NCBI RefSeq assembly: GCF_000463115.2
Contig: NZ_AWFX01000024.1
Location: forward strand, 186,001 to 250,000
DNA from: Franconibacter helveticus LMG 23732
Lineage (GTDB): Bacteria; Pseudomonadota; Gammaproteobacteria; Enterobacterales; Enterobacteriaceae
Direction: 5' to 3'
Length of the DNA stretch: 64,000 nucleotides
How positions within the stretch are numbered: position 1 is the stretch's first letter; the number at the start of each line of letters is the position of its first letter. The notes below the pieces were generated by a model. The model had not been told where the DNA came from and searched no databases. It worked only from the letters and a program-made list of their open reading frames with translations. A program made the translations under genes and the position numbers. Of this stretch, positions 9,566-18,720 are shown in pieces.

Positions 9566-10360
9566 ATGAAACAGTATCTTGAATTGATGAATAAGGTGCT
9601 CCATGAGGGCACCCCGAAAAACGACCGTACCGGCACCGGCACGCTCTCTATTTTTGGTCACCAGATGCGCTTTAACCTGCGCGAAGGGTTTCCGCTGGTG
9701 ACGACCAAACGTTGCCATTTGCGCTCCATTATTCATGAGTTGCTGTGGTTCTTAAAAGGCGACACCAACATCGCTTACCTCCACGATAATAACGTCACCA
9801 TCTGGGACGAGTGGGCGGATGAAAAGGGCGATTTAGGCCCCGTGTACGGCAAACAGTGGCGCGCCTGGGCTGCGCCTGATGGCCGCCATATCGACCAGCT
9901 CACCACCGTGTTAAACCAGTTGAAGAGCGATCCGGATTCTCGACGTATCATCGTTTCCGCATGGAACGTCGGCGAACTGGATAAAATGGCGCTGGCGCCT
10001 TGCCACGCTTTTTTCCAGTTCTACGTGGCGGATGGAAAACTGTCTTGCCAGCTTTACCAGCGCTCCTGCGATGTCTTCCTCGGTCTGCCGTTTAATATTG
10101 CAAGCTACGCTCTGCTGGTGCATATGATGGCGCAACAGTGTGACCTGGAGCCGGGCGATTTTGTCTGGACCGGCGGCGATACGCACCTTTACAGCAACCA
10201 CCTGGAGCAAGCGCGTTTGCAGTTGACCCGCGAGCCGCGTCCGCTGCCGAAGCTTATTATCAAGCGCAAGCCGGCGTCGCTTTTCGACTACTGCTTCGAT
10301 GACTTCGAAATAGAAGGTTACGACCCGCATCCCGCTATCAAAGCACCTGTCGCGATTTAA
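9566..10360 (+). CDS. thyA: Thymidylate synthase ThyA
   Basis: A 264-residue enzyme, the same length as E. coli ThyA. It methylates dUMP to dTMP using methylenetetrahydrofolate, the only de novo source of thymine nucleotides in most enterobacteria. The catalytic nucleophile is Cys146 in the APCHAFFQF segment, and the phosphate-binding arginines lie in [13 protein letters not shown]. It sits 6 bases behind lgt, the conserved lgt-thyA operon. A strong terminator follows at 10373. Confidence 0.98.
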   Translation: MKQYLELMNKVLHEGTPKNDRTGTGTLSIFGHQMRFNLREGFPLVTTKRCHLRSIIHELLWFLKGDTNIAYLHDNNVTIWDEWADEKGDLGPVYGKQWRAWAAPDGRHIDQLTTVLNQLKSDPDSRRIIVSAWNVGELDKMALAPCHAFFQFYVADGKLSCQLYQRSCDVFLGLPFNIASYALLVHMMAQQCDLEPGDFVWTGGDTHLYSNHLEQARLQLTREPRPLPKLIIKRKPASLFDYCFDDFEIEGYDPHPAIKAPVAI

Positions 10361-10372
10361 ACAGGCTGCCAT

Positions 10373-10400
10373 AACCGGCGCCGTTGCGCGCCGGTTTTTC
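10373..10400 (+). terminator. Terminator of the lgt-thyA operon
   Basis: An 8-bp stem (AACCGGCG with CGCCGGTT) is followed by a T run 12 bases past the thyA stop. It is a standard rho-independent terminator. Confidence 0.88.
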
Positions 10401-10537
10401 TTCCCCTCGTTTCATTCTCCCGAGCTGTCTTCCAGTGTTCATGCAATAGCTTGCAAGCCGTAAAGTTTCTTACGAGATGACTTCAGAAACTGAAAAACGG
10501 CGCTCGTGGTTTTTTTGGCGACTGGCAGACTGCCGCA

Positions 10538-11011
10538 ATGAACAGAAACGAGCAGGGCTATAGCCTGATTGAAATGATGTTAGTAATAACGATTGTCGCT
10601 ATGGTGAGCGCGGGTGGGCTTTATGGCTGGCAACGCTGGCAGCAGCAACAGCGGCTCTGGCAAACGGCGTGTCAGCTCAGAGATTACCTTGAGCAGTTGC
10701 GTGAAGACGCTAACTGGCACAACCGCGACCACAAGCTCTGGTTGAAGCGGGAAGGGCAAACGTGGTGCACAGGCAGCGAAGCGGAACAGGAGAAAACCTG
10801 TAAGCCGGGCGACAAGCGGCAATTTTCGCCGCGCTGGAGCGAGGTGACTGTTGCGGAAATCACGCCAGACCTCGCCTTTTACGGCATGCGAAATACCGCA
10901 TGGCCCGGCCATATTTTGCTGAGCAGCCCGGCGGGAGAGTGGCGCATTACTGTCTCCGTGTGGGGACGCATACGGCTCTGTCCGGCGGGGGGAAGCGCGT
11001 CATGCCAGTAA
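10538..11011 (+). CDS. ppdA: Pseudopilin-like prepilin PpdA
   Basis: A 157-residue protein with a type IV prepilin leader: a short basic N-terminus, then Gly7 followed by YSLIE with Glu at position +5 of the mature protein and a hydrophobic helix (MMLVITIVAM). Prepilin peptidase is expected to cut after Gly7. It resembles minor pilins of the FimU/GspH type. It is the first of four overlapping genes (ppdA-ppdB-ygdB-ppdC). No pilus assembly ATPase or secretin is encoded nearby, so the partner machinery must be elsewhere. The role in enterobacteria is poorly known; priming of type II secretion or type IV pilus fibres is the family-based suggestion. Confidence 0.9.
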   Translation: MNRNEQGYSLIEMMLVITIVAMVSAGGLYGWQRWQQQQRLWQTACQLRDYLEQLREDANWHNRDHKLWLKREGQTWCTGSEAEQEKTCKPGDKRQFSPRWSEVTVAEITPDLAFYGMRNTAWPGHILLSSPAGEWRITVSVWGRIRLCPAGGSASCQ

Positions 11012-11562
11012 AAACAAAAGGTTTTTCTTTGCTGGAGACGCTGATTGCCTTAGCCATCAGCAGCGGATTGCTTCTTGGAGCGGTGCGAATGTTGCCCGCA
11101 TTGCACTTTGGCGTCTTGCGCCAGACGCAACAGGCAGCCATGCAGGAAGAATTATGGCAACTCGCTTTTGCTGTGGGTAAGCAGCTACAGCGTGCAGGAT
11201 ATTGCTATGGCAGTTGTTCCGGTGAGCCGCTGAAAATCGCCTCGCAGGGGCAGTGCGTCATCATTCAATGGGATGCTAACAGCAATGGCAAATGGGAGGC
11301 TTTTTCAGCGGAGGCGGAGCAAACCGGTTACCGCTTGCGGGAGAAAAGCCTGGAAACACAGCGGGGCGCCACGCAGTGCGATGGCAAAGGGTGGGAGAAA
11401 ATCACCGATCCGCAAAAAATGCGCGTTGATGCCTTCGCTGTAAAACAGCAGGCGCGCAGCGGCTTGCCGCCGCTGATGATTATCCGCCTGGCGGCTACGC
11501 CGCTTAGCTATGGCGGTTCGCAGGTCAATATTGAACATAGCGTTGTTGGATACAACTTATGA
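11002..11562 (+). CDS. ppdB: Pseudopilin-like prepilin PpdB
   Basis: A 186-residue prepilin-like protein; E. coli PpdB has 187. I chose the ATG at 11002 rather than the in-frame ATG at 10900, because only the later start puts the prepilin signal at the N-terminus: MPVKTKG, cleavage after Gly7, then FSLLE with Glu at +5 and a hydrophobic helix. This start overlaps the end of ppdA by 10 bases, which suggests coupled translation. The C-terminal half has conserved cysteines (YCYGSCSG) as in PilW-type minor pilins. Function as for the neighbouring ppd genes: a minor pseudopilin with no local assembly genes. Confidence 0.88.
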   Translation: MPVKTKGFSLLETLIALAISSGLLLGAVRMLPALHFGVLRQTQQAAMQEELWQLAFAVGKQLQRAGYCYGSCSGEPLKIASQGQCVIIQWDANSNGKWEAFSAEAEQTGYRLREKSLETQRGATQCDGKGWEKITDPQKMRVDAFAVKQQARSGLPPLMIIRLAATPLSYGGSQVNIEHSVVGYNL

Positions 11563-11987
11563 CCAACAAACAAAAAGGCGTGTCGTCGCTTTCAGCGGTT
11601 TTGATGTTACTGCTGTTGGGGTCGCTTATGTTGGGCGGATTGCAACAACAACTCAACGCCCGGTATGTTTCGGTGGCAAGTGAGAGGCGGGCGCTGAAAC
11701 AATTTTCTGCTGCTGTCTCTACTCTCGCGTGGGCTGAAAAGCAGCGCTGGACGCTAAGTTGGGAGTGGCAGTGCCAGGCATTTACCGCGTATAAGGGGCG
11801 CGCTTGCGTGAAGCAGACAGGAAAAGGCGAAGCCGTTGTGGCCGCGCAGGATACAGTGCATAGCGATGCGTTAATTCTCTGGCGCAGAGCTGAACCCGAC
11901 ACGGCGGGGATAAAATACCGCGCTCGCGGCTGGCTGGATTTTTGTCCACTGGAGGCTTCGCAATGTCAGCTTCCCGTCGCGCCATGA
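11559..11987 (+). CDS. ygdB: PilX-like pseudopilin YgdB
   Basis: A 142-residue protein with a short basic leader, Gly7, then VSSLS and a long hydrophobic helix. Position +5 of the predicted mature protein is Ser12 instead of the usual Glu. A missing Glu5 is known for the tip-located minor pilin GspK; here it suggests a special place in the fibre, or loss of function. The ATG overlaps the ppdB stop in an ATGA arrangement. ppdC begins 25 bases inside its 3' end. It belongs to the same four-gene minor-pilin unit. The annotation is family-level only. Confidence 0.85.
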   Translation: MTNKQKGVSSLSAVLMLLLLGSLMLGGLQQQLNARYVSVASERRALKQFSAAVSTLAWAEKQRWTLSWEWQCQAFTAYKGRACVKQTGKGEAVVAAQDTVHSDALILWRRAEPDTAGIKYRARGWLDFCPLEASQCQLPVAP

Positions 11988-12292
11988 GCGAAGCGGGTTT
12001 TAGCCTGCCGGAAGTGCTTGTCGCTATGATGCTCTTTATGGTGGTTATCGTCTCGCTAAGCGGATTTTACCGGGCCCTGGCGATGGGGTTTCAGTCGCAG
12101 TGGCAGGCGCGCCAGCTGTGGCGTTTTGCGAGTCAGCAAGCAGAAATCGCACCGCCGGGGCTGCCGCAAGGATGGAAAGCGACGAGGGTGGAGACATCCT
12201 TGGTCGGATGTGTCAGCATTTCGGTTATTGTTACCAGCCCAACAGGCAGGCAAGGGCAATTAGCCCGTTTACACTGCCCGTCCGGTCTGTAG
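11963..12292 (+). CDS. ppdC: Pseudopilin-like prepilin PpdC
   Basis: A 109-residue prepilin-like protein; E. coli PpdC has 107. I chose the ATG at 11963 over the in-frame ATG at 11942: a GGAGG Shine-Dalgarno lies 7 bases before it, and it places the leader correctly (MSASRRAMSEAG, cleavage after Gly12, then FSLPE with Glu at +5). The gene overlaps ygdB by 25 bases in another frame. It resembles PilV/GspI-type minor pilins. It is the last gene of the ppd cluster, and recC follows 12 bases later, so the pseudopilin unit may be co-transcribed with recC, as proposed for E. coli. Confidence 0.87.
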   Translation: MSASRRAMSEAGFSLPEVLVAMMLFMVVIVSLSGFYRALAMGFQSQWQARQLWRFASQQAEIAPPGLPQGWKATRVETSLVGCVSISVIVTSPTGRQGQLARLHCPSGL

Positions 12293-12304
12293 TCAGGAGA
12301 TTTT

Positions 12305-15300
12305 ATGTTACGGGTTTACCACTCCAACCGGCTGGATGTGCTGGAAGCGATCATGGAGTTTATCGTTGAACGCCAGCCGCTCGACGATCCTTTCGAGCCT
12401 GAAGTTGTGCTGGTGCAGAGCACCGGTATGGCCCAGTGGTTGCAGATGACCCTCGCACAGAAGTTTGGTATTGCCGCCAACATAACGTTTCCCCTGCCTG
12501 CCAGTTTTATCTGGGATATGTTTGTGCGCGTGCTGCACAATATTCCGGAAGAGAGCGCGTTTACTAAACAGAATATGAGCTGGAAGCTCATGACGCTGCT
12601 GCCGGGGATGCTGCCGCGTCCTGAGTTTGCGATGTTGCGTCATTACCTCAATGACGATGACGACAAGCGTAAGCTTTTTCAGCTCGCTTCACGTGTGGCG
12701 GATCTCTACGACCAGTATCTGGTCTACCGTCCGGAGTGGCTGACGCGCTGGGAGGCGGGGCAGGAGGTCGAAGGACTTGGCGATGCGCAACAGTGGCAGG
12801 CGCCGCTGTGGAAAGCGTTAGTGGAGCATACCGCGCAACTGGGACAGCCGCAGTGGCACCGCGCCAATCTTTATCAACGTTTTATCGAAAAGCTGGAAAA
12901 CGCCACTGAACGCCCGGCTGGGCTGCCCGCCCGCGTTTTTATTTGCGGTATTTCGGCCTTGCCGCCGGTCTATTTGCAGGCGTTACAGGCGCTCGGCAGG
13001 CATATTGATGTTCACCTGTTGTTTACTAACCCCTGCCGCTACTACTGGGGCGATATTAAAGACCCGGCATTTCTGGCGCGTCTCATGAGCCGTCAGCGGC
13101 AGCGGCATGCGCAGGCGGGCACCTCGCCGCTGTTTAAAGACAACGAGACGGCTTTTTCGCTCTTTAATGAAGAGGGCGAGCAGGAAGTCGGCAATCCGCT
13201 GCTTGCTTCATGGGGCAAGCTTGGACGCGACTATTCTTACCTGCTCTCAGGGCTTGAGCACTTTGAAGAACTCGACGTTTTCGTCGATGTCGAGCCTGAT
13301 AATTTGCTGCACAGCCTGCAATATGACTTGCTGGAGCTGCGCAACAACGCGCTGGCAGGCGTTACGCTGGAAGAGTTTGAGCGAAGCGAAAATAAAAGGC
13401 CGCTGGATCCTGACGATCGCAGTGTGGCTGTGCATGTTTGCCATAGTCCGCAACGTGAAGTGGAAGTATTGCATGACCAGCTGTTGCGCATGCTGGAGGC
13501 TGACCCGGAACTCACGCCTCGCGATATCATCGTCATGGTGGCGGACATCGACAGCTACAGCCCTTTTATTCAGGCCGTTTTCGGTAGCGCCAGTAACGAA
13601 CGCTGGCTGCCCTGGGCGATTTCCGATCGTAAAGCGCGGCAGGCGCATCCGGCGCTAGAAGCTTTTATCACTTTGCTTTCCCTGCCGGACAGCCGTTTCG
13701 TCTCGGAAGATGTATTAGCTTTGCTGGAGGTGCCTGCGCTTGCCGCCCGCTTCTCCATCAATGAAGAAGGCCTGCTTTACCTGCGCCAGTGGGTCAATGA
13801 ATCAGGCGTACGCTGGGGCATTGATGACGACAACGTGCGTGAACTGGCTTTGCCTGCGACAGGCCAGCATACCTGGCAGTTCGGCTTGACGCGTATGCTG
13901 TTGGGTTACGCCATGGAAAGCCATGTCGGCGAATGGCAGGAGGTATTGCCCTACGATGAGTCCAGCGGGCTGATAGCCGAACTGGTAGGGCACCTTGCCG
14001 AGTTGTTGATGCAGCTTAACCTTTGGCGTAAAGGGCTTTCTCAGCCGAGACCGCTGGCGGAATGGCTGCCTGTTTGCCGGGATATGCTGGAAAGCTTCTT
14101 CGAGCCGGATGAAGAGACCGAGGCGGCGTTAGCGCTCATTGAGCAGCAATGGCAAGAGATGATAGAGCAGGGCATGGCAGGCCATTATGATGGCAGCGTG
14201 CCGCTGAACCTGCTGCGTGATGAACTGGCGCAGCGTCTCGATCAGGAGCGTATCAGCCAGCGTTTTCTGGCCGGGCCGGTTAACTTTTGTACGCTGATGC
14301 CGATGCGCTCTATCCCCTTCAAAGTGGTTTGTTTGCTTGGGATGAACGATGGCGTTTATCCCCGCACGCTCTCGCCGCTGGGGTTTGATTTAATGAGCCA
14401 GAAGCCGCTGCGCGGCGATCGCAGCCGTCGCGATGATGACCGCTACCTTTTTCTGGAGGCGCTCATATCAGCGCAACAGCGTCTTTATATCAGCTATATC
14501 GGCCGCTCCATTCAGGATAACAGCGAGAAATATCCCTCGGTACTGGTGCAGGAGCTTATCGATTATCTGGCGCAGAGCCACTATCTGCCCGGAGACGAAG
14601 CCCTTAACTGCGACGAAAGCGCCCGCAGAGTTAAAGCGCACCTTACGCGTTTGCATCCCCGCACGCCGTTTGACGCGGAAAATTTCCTGCCGGCCCGTGA
14701 ATTACAAAGCTATGCCCGCGAGTGGCTGCCTGCGGCAAGCGAGCAGGGCGAGGCGCACCCGGAGTTTATTAAACCGCTGGCGCCGGCACCCGTAGAAGAG
14801 CTGCCTTTCGAGCAGTTGCAGCGCTTCTGGCGCCACCCGGTAAGGGCATTTTTCCAGATGCGCCTTAAGGTAAATTTTCGTACCGAAGAGAGCGAGCTGC
14901 CGGATGCCGAGCCCTTCACGCTGGATAGCCTGGGCCGTTATCAGCTCAATCAGCAGTTATTAAATACGCTGGTTGAAAAAGAAGATCCCGATATGCTCTA
15001 CCGCCGCTATCGCGCGGCAGGGGAGTTGCCCTACGGCGCTTTTGGCGAAATTTTTTGGGAAAGTCAGCTGCTGGAGATGCAGACGCTGGCGGACAGAGTC
15101 ACCGCTGAGCGCAGCACCAGCGAAAGCCAGGAGATCGACCTTACGCTAAACAACGTACAGCTTACCGGCTGGTTGCAGCATGTGCAGGAAGATGGGCTGC
15201 TACGCTGGCGGCCTTCTCTGCTAAGGGTTGAGCATGGAATGCAACTTTGGCTTGAGCATCTGGTCTACTGTGCCAGCGGCGGTAAGGGAACCAGCCGCCT

Positions 15301-15676
15301 TTACGGGCGGAAAGAGACCCAGTGGCGTTTTCCTGCGCTTGAGGCGCAAGAGGCGCGAGGTTATCTCGTCGACTTGATTGAAGGGTATAAGCAAGGAATG
15401 AGCAGCCCGCTGGTTTTGCTCTCGCAGAGCGGCGGCGAATGGCTGAAGGCGTGCTACGACCCGGCCAGCGACACCATCGCCTGGGATGAAGAAACGCAGC
15501 AAAAAGCGCGCAACAAGCTGTTGCAGGCCTGGACAGGCAACCAGATGGTGGAAGGCGAAGGCGCGGATATCTGGTATCAGCGTCTCTGGCGTAGCCTGGA
15601 GCCGGAATATTACGAGGCGATTATCCGCGAAGCGCAGCGCTACCTGCTGCCGCTTTTCAGATTCAATCAAAAATAA
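12305..15676 (+). CDS. recC: Exodeoxyribonuclease V subunit RecC
   Basis: A 1123-residue subunit of RecBCD, one residue longer than E. coli RecC. RecC holds RecB and RecD, splits the DNA duplex and recognises the Chi sequence through a helicase-like fold that has lost its ATPase motifs, so the lack of a Walker A motif is expected. The N-terminus MLRVYHSNRLDVL and the segment VAVHVCHSPQREVEVLHDQLL are typical. It is preceded by AGGAG, and the next gene in the recombination cluster, ptrA, starts 155 bases later and probably has its own promoter. The order recC-ptrA-recB-recD is the standard enterobacterial one. Confidence 0.97.
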   Translation: MLRVYHSNRLDVLEAIMEFIVERQPLDDPFEPEVVLVQSTGMAQWLQMTLAQKFGIAANITFPLPASFIWDMFVRVLHNIPEESAFTKQNMSWKLMTLLPGMLPRPEFAMLRHYLNDDDDKRKLFQLASRVADLYDQYLVYRPEWLTRWEAGQEVEGLGDAQQWQAPLWKALVEHTAQLGQPQWHRANLYQRFIEKLENATERPAGLPARVFICGISALPPVYLQALQALGRHIDVHLLFTNPCRYYWGDIKDPAFLARLMSRQRQRHAQAGTSPLFKDNETAFSLFNEEGEQEVGNPLLASWGKLGRDYSYLLSGLEHFEELDVFVDVEPDNLLHSLQYDLLELRNNALAGVTLEEFERSENKRPLDPDDRSVAVHVCHSPQREVEVLHDQLLRMLEADPELTPRDIIVMVADIDSYSPFIQAVFGSASNERWLPWAISDRKARQAHPALEAFITLLSLPDSRFVSEDVLALLEVPALAARFSINEEGLLYLRQWVNESGVRWGIDDDNVRELALPATGQHTWQFGLTRMLLGYAMESHVGEWQEVLPYDESSGLIAELVGHLAELLMQLNLWRKGLSQPRPLAEWLPVCRDMLESFFEPDEETEAALALIEQQWQEMIEQGMAGHYDGSVPLNLLRDELAQRLDQERISQRFLAGPVNFCTLMPMRSIPFKVVCLLGMNDGVYPRTLSPLGFDLMSQKPLRGDRSRRDDDRYLFLEALISAQQRLYISYIGRSIQDNSEKYPSVLVQELIDYLAQSHYLPGDEALNCDESARRVKAHLTRLHPRTPFDAENFLPARELQSYAREWLPAASEQGEAHPEFIKPLAPAPVEELPFEQLQRFWRHPVRAFFQMRLKVNFRTEESELPDAEPFTLDSLGRYQLNQQLLNTLVEKEDPDMLYRRYRAAGELPYGAFGEIFWESQLLEMQTLADRVTAERSTSESQEIDLTLNNVQLTGWLQHVQEDGLLRWRPSLLRVEHGMQLWLEHLVYCASGGKGTSRLYGRKETQWRFPALEAQEARGYLVDLIEGYKQGMSSPLVLLSQSGGEWLKACYDPASDTIAWDEETQQKARNKLLQAWTGNQMVEGEGADIWYQRLWRSLEPEYYEAIIREAQRYLLPLFRFNQK

Positions 15677-15831
15677 CGTTACTGTATAAAAATTGCGCAG
15701 CCGGATCCGTTTCCTTTATGATGCGCATCTTGCTCAGGGCCGATGCAAAAAACGACAAAACGATCCCGTTACGGGAGAGCGGTTGTTAATGATGAAAAGC
15801 TCAGGAGTTTTTGTGATTAAGAGGTTCGTAA

Positions 15832-18720
15832 ATGCCTGATTGCCAGACCTGGTTTAAAGCGCTCTGTTTCTCCGTGGCCCTTTGGGCTCCTCTCACTCAG
15901 GCAGATACTGGCTGGCAACCCATAAAGGAAACCATCCGCAAAAGCGAAAAAGATAACCGCCAGTACCAGGCTATTCGTCTTGATAACGGTATGGTGGTCA
16001 TGCTGGTTAGCGATCCGCAGGCCGTTAAGTCCTTGTCAGCGCTGGTGTTGCCGGTAGGTTCGCTTGAGGATCCTGACGACCATCTCGGTCTTGCTCACTA
16101 CCTTGAGCACATGACGCTGATGGGGTCGAAGAAGTATCCGCAGCCAGACAGCCTTGCTGAATATCTGAAAATGCACGGCGGCAGCCATAATGCCAGCACG
16201 GCGCCTTATCGCACCGCGTTCTACCTGGAAGTGGAAAACGATGCGCTGGACGGCGCGGTAGACAGGCTGGCGGACGCCATTGCCGCGCCAACCCTGGCAA
16301 AAGTCTACGCCGATCGCGAGCGCAATGCGGTGAACGCTGAACTGACGATGGCCCGCGCCCGCGATGGTATGCGCATGGCGCAGGTCAGCGCGGAAACCCT
16401 TAATCCGGCTCATCCCGGCTCTCGTTTCTCTGGCGGCAATCTGGAAACGCTGCGCGATAAGCCGGGCAGCCCGTTACAGCAGGCGCTGGTGGCGTTTCGC
16501 GATAAATACTACTCCGCCAACCTGATGAAAGCGGTCATTTACAGTAACCGTCCGTTGCCGGAACTGGCGAAGCTTGCGGCGCAGACCTATGGCCGCGTAC
16601 CGAATAAAAATATTGAAAAGCCCGCTATTAACGTTCCTGTGGTCACTGATGCGCAAAAGGGGATCGTTATTCATTATGTGCCGGTGATGCCGCGAAAAGT
16701 GGTGCGCATAGAGTTTCGTATTGAAAACAACAGCGACCAGTTTCGCAGCAAAACGGATGAGCTGATCGGTTATCTCATTGGCAACCGCAGCGCGGATACG
16801 CTTTCCGACTGGTTGCAAAAGCAGGGGCTGGCCGAAGGCGTGCGCGCCGACTCAGACCCGGTCGTCAACGGCAATAGCGGCGTGCTCGCTATTTCCGTCA
16901 CGCTGACGGATAAAGGGCTGGCGCAGCGCGATAGCGTCGTTGCCGCTGTCTTTAGTTATCTGAACACGCTACGTGAAAAAGGCATCGACAAGCGTTATTT
17001 CGATGAGCTGGCGAACGTGCTCGATCTCGACTTTCGCTATCCCTCTATTACGCGCGATATGGAGTATGTGGAATGGCTGGCGGATACGATGATCCGCGTG
17101 CCGATCGCGCATACGCTCGATGTAGTGAACATTGCTGACAGGTACGATCCGCAGGCGATAAAAGCGCGTCTGGCGATGATGACGCCGGAGAACGCGCGTA
17201 TCTGGTATATCAGCCCTGACGAACCGCATAACAAAACGGCTTACTTTGTCGATGCGCCTTATCAGGTAGATAAAATCCCCGCCGCTACGCTTAAAAGCTG
17301 GCGCGAGCAGGCGGATAAGATCGCGCTTAAATTACCGCAACTAAACCCCTATATTCCGGATGATTTCACGCTCATTAAGCCGGAAAAAACGTACCTTCAC
17401 CCGGAACTGCTGATTAATGAACCGGGACTGCGCGTACTTTATAGCCCAAGCCGCTATTTTGGTCTTGAACCGAGAGCAGATATTACGATGGTGCTGCGTA
17501 ACCCGCAGGCAATGGACAGCGCGAAAAATCAGGTGCTGTTTGCGCTCAATGATTACCTGGCTGGCGTGGCGCTGGATGAATTGAGCAACCAGGCGGCGGT
17601 GGGCGGTATCAGTTTCTCTACCAATGCCAACAACGGACTGATGCTGAACGCCAATGGCTATACGCAGCGGTTGCCGCAGCTTTTCCAGGCCTTACTGAAT
17701 GGGTACTTCTCCTATACCGCGACGGAAGAGCAGCTACAGCAGGCAAAATCCTGGTACAGCCGCATGCTGGAGTCTGCGGAAAAAGGCAAAGCCTACGAAC
17801 AGGCTATCATGCCGGTGCAAATGGTGTCCCAGGTGCCTTATTTCCAGCGCGAAGCGCGTCGGGCGTTGCTGGATAACATTACATTGCAGGAGGTGATGGA
17901 CTACCGCAGCAACCTCAAGACCGGGGGGCGTCCTGAGTTTTTGATGCTTGGCAATATAACCCCGGAGCAGGCCGGCAAACTTGCCCACGCGGTGAAGACG
18001 TCGCTTGGCGCGAACGGCAACGAATGGTGTCGCAATAAAGATGTGCTGGTAGACAAAAAGCGGCAGGTTATCTTCAACAAAGCAGGCGGCAGCACCGATT
18101 CGGCGCTGGCGGCGGTGTTTGTGCCGAAAGGGTATGACGAAACCGTCAGTTCGGCTTACAGCGCGCTGCTCGGCCAGATTGTTCAGCCCTGGTTTTACAA
18201 CCAGCTGCGCACCCAGGAGCAGCTAGGGTATGCCGTTTTCGCCTTCCCGATGGGTATCGGGCGCCAGTGGGGCATAGGGTTCCTGCTGCAAAGCAGCGAT
18301 AAACAGCCCGCTTTCTTGTGGGAGCGCTATAAAGCGTTCTTCCCAGCGGTAGAGGAACGACTGCGCAAGCTTGATCCGCAGGAGTTCGCCCAGACGCAGC
18401 AAGGGGTGATTAATCAGATGCTCCAGGCGCCGCAGACGCTTTCAGAAGAAGCCTCGCGGGTCAGTAAAGATTTCGACCGGGGTAATATGGCTTTTGATTC
18501 ACGTGATAAAGTCGTCGCGGAAATTAAAAAGCTGACGCCGCAAAAACTGGCCGACTTCTTTCACCAGGCGGTGATTGCCCCAACCGGCATGGCGGTTTTA
18601 TCTCAGGTGTCCGGCACGCACGACGGCAAAGCGGACTATGCTGCGCCGCAGGGCTGGGAAGTACAGGAGAGCGTCAGCGGTTTGCAACAATCTTTACCCC
18701 TGATGAGTGACAAAGAATGA
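15832..18720 (+). CDS. ptrA: Periplasmic zinc protease III, pitrilysin
   Basis: A 962-residue M16 metalloprotease, the same length as E. coli PtrA. It begins with a Sec signal peptide (hydrophobic LCFSVALWAPL, likely cut near Ala24). The inverted zinc motif HXXEH is His89-Tyr-Leu-Glu92-His93, with the distal glutamate in the RNAVNAELTMARA segment. It degrades small proteins and peptides, such as insulin chains, in the periplasm. It has no known part in recombination, yet sits between recC and recB in all close relatives. Its stop overlaps the recB start by 4 bases (ATGA), so recB translation is coupled to it. Confidence 0.97.
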   Translation: MPDCQTWFKALCFSVALWAPLTQADTGWQPIKETIRKSEKDNRQYQAIRLDNGMVVMLVSDPQAVKSLSALVLPVGSLEDPDDHLGLAHYLEHMTLMGSKKYPQPDSLAEYLKMHGGSHNASTAPYRTAFYLEVENDALDGAVDRLADAIAAPTLAKVYADRERNAVNAELTMARARDGMRMAQVSAETLNPAHPGSRFSGGNLETLRDKPGSPLQQALVAFRDKYYSANLMKAVIYSNRPLPELAKLAAQTYGRVPNKNIEKPAINVPVVTDAQKGIVIHYVPVMPRKVVRIEFRIENNSDQFRSKTDELIGYLIGNRSADTLSDWLQKQGLAEGVRADSDPVVNGNSGVLAISVTLTDKGLAQRDSVVAAVFSYLNTLREKGIDKRYFDELANVLDLDFRYPSITRDMEYVEWLADTMIRVPIAHTLDVVNIADRYDPQAIKARLAMMTPENARIWYISPDEPHNKTAYFVDAPYQVDKIPAATLKSWREQADKIALKLPQLNPYIPDDFTLIKPEKTYLHPELLINEPGLRVLYSPSRYFGLEPRADITMVLRNPQAMDSAKNQVLFALNDYLAGVALDELSNQAAVGGISFSTNANNGLMLNANGYTQRLPQLFQALLNGYFSYTATEEQLQQAKSWYSRMLESAEKGKAYEQAIMPVQMVSQVPYFQREARRALLDNITLQEVMDYRSNLKTGGRPEFLMLGNITPEQAGKLAHAVKTSLGANGNEWCRNKDVLVDKKRQVIFNKAGGSTDSALAAVFVPKGYDETVSSAYSALLGQIVQPWFYNQLRTQEQLGYAVFAFPMGIGRQWGIGFLLQSSDKQPAFLWERYKAFFPAVEERLRKLDPQEFAQTQQGVINQMLQAPQTLSEEASRVSKDFDRGNMAFDSRDKVVAEIKKLTPQKLADFFHQAVIAPTGMAVLSQVSGTHDGKADYAAPQGWEVQESVSGLQQSLPLMSDKE

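Noticed and set aside
8588-9736. Open frame of 382 codons antisense to lgt and thyA
   Set aside because: It spans two well-conserved genes on the other strand and has no protein-like domain pattern.
10900-11001. Longer N-terminus for PpdB from ATG 10900
   Set aside because: It would bury the prepilin leader 34 residues inside the protein and lies deep within ppdA; the ATG at 11002 gives the proper leader.
15679-15700. LexA-like sequence between recC and ptrA
   Set aside because: The left half TACTGTATA fits, but the right half lacks CAG at the needed position, so an SOS box is not supported.
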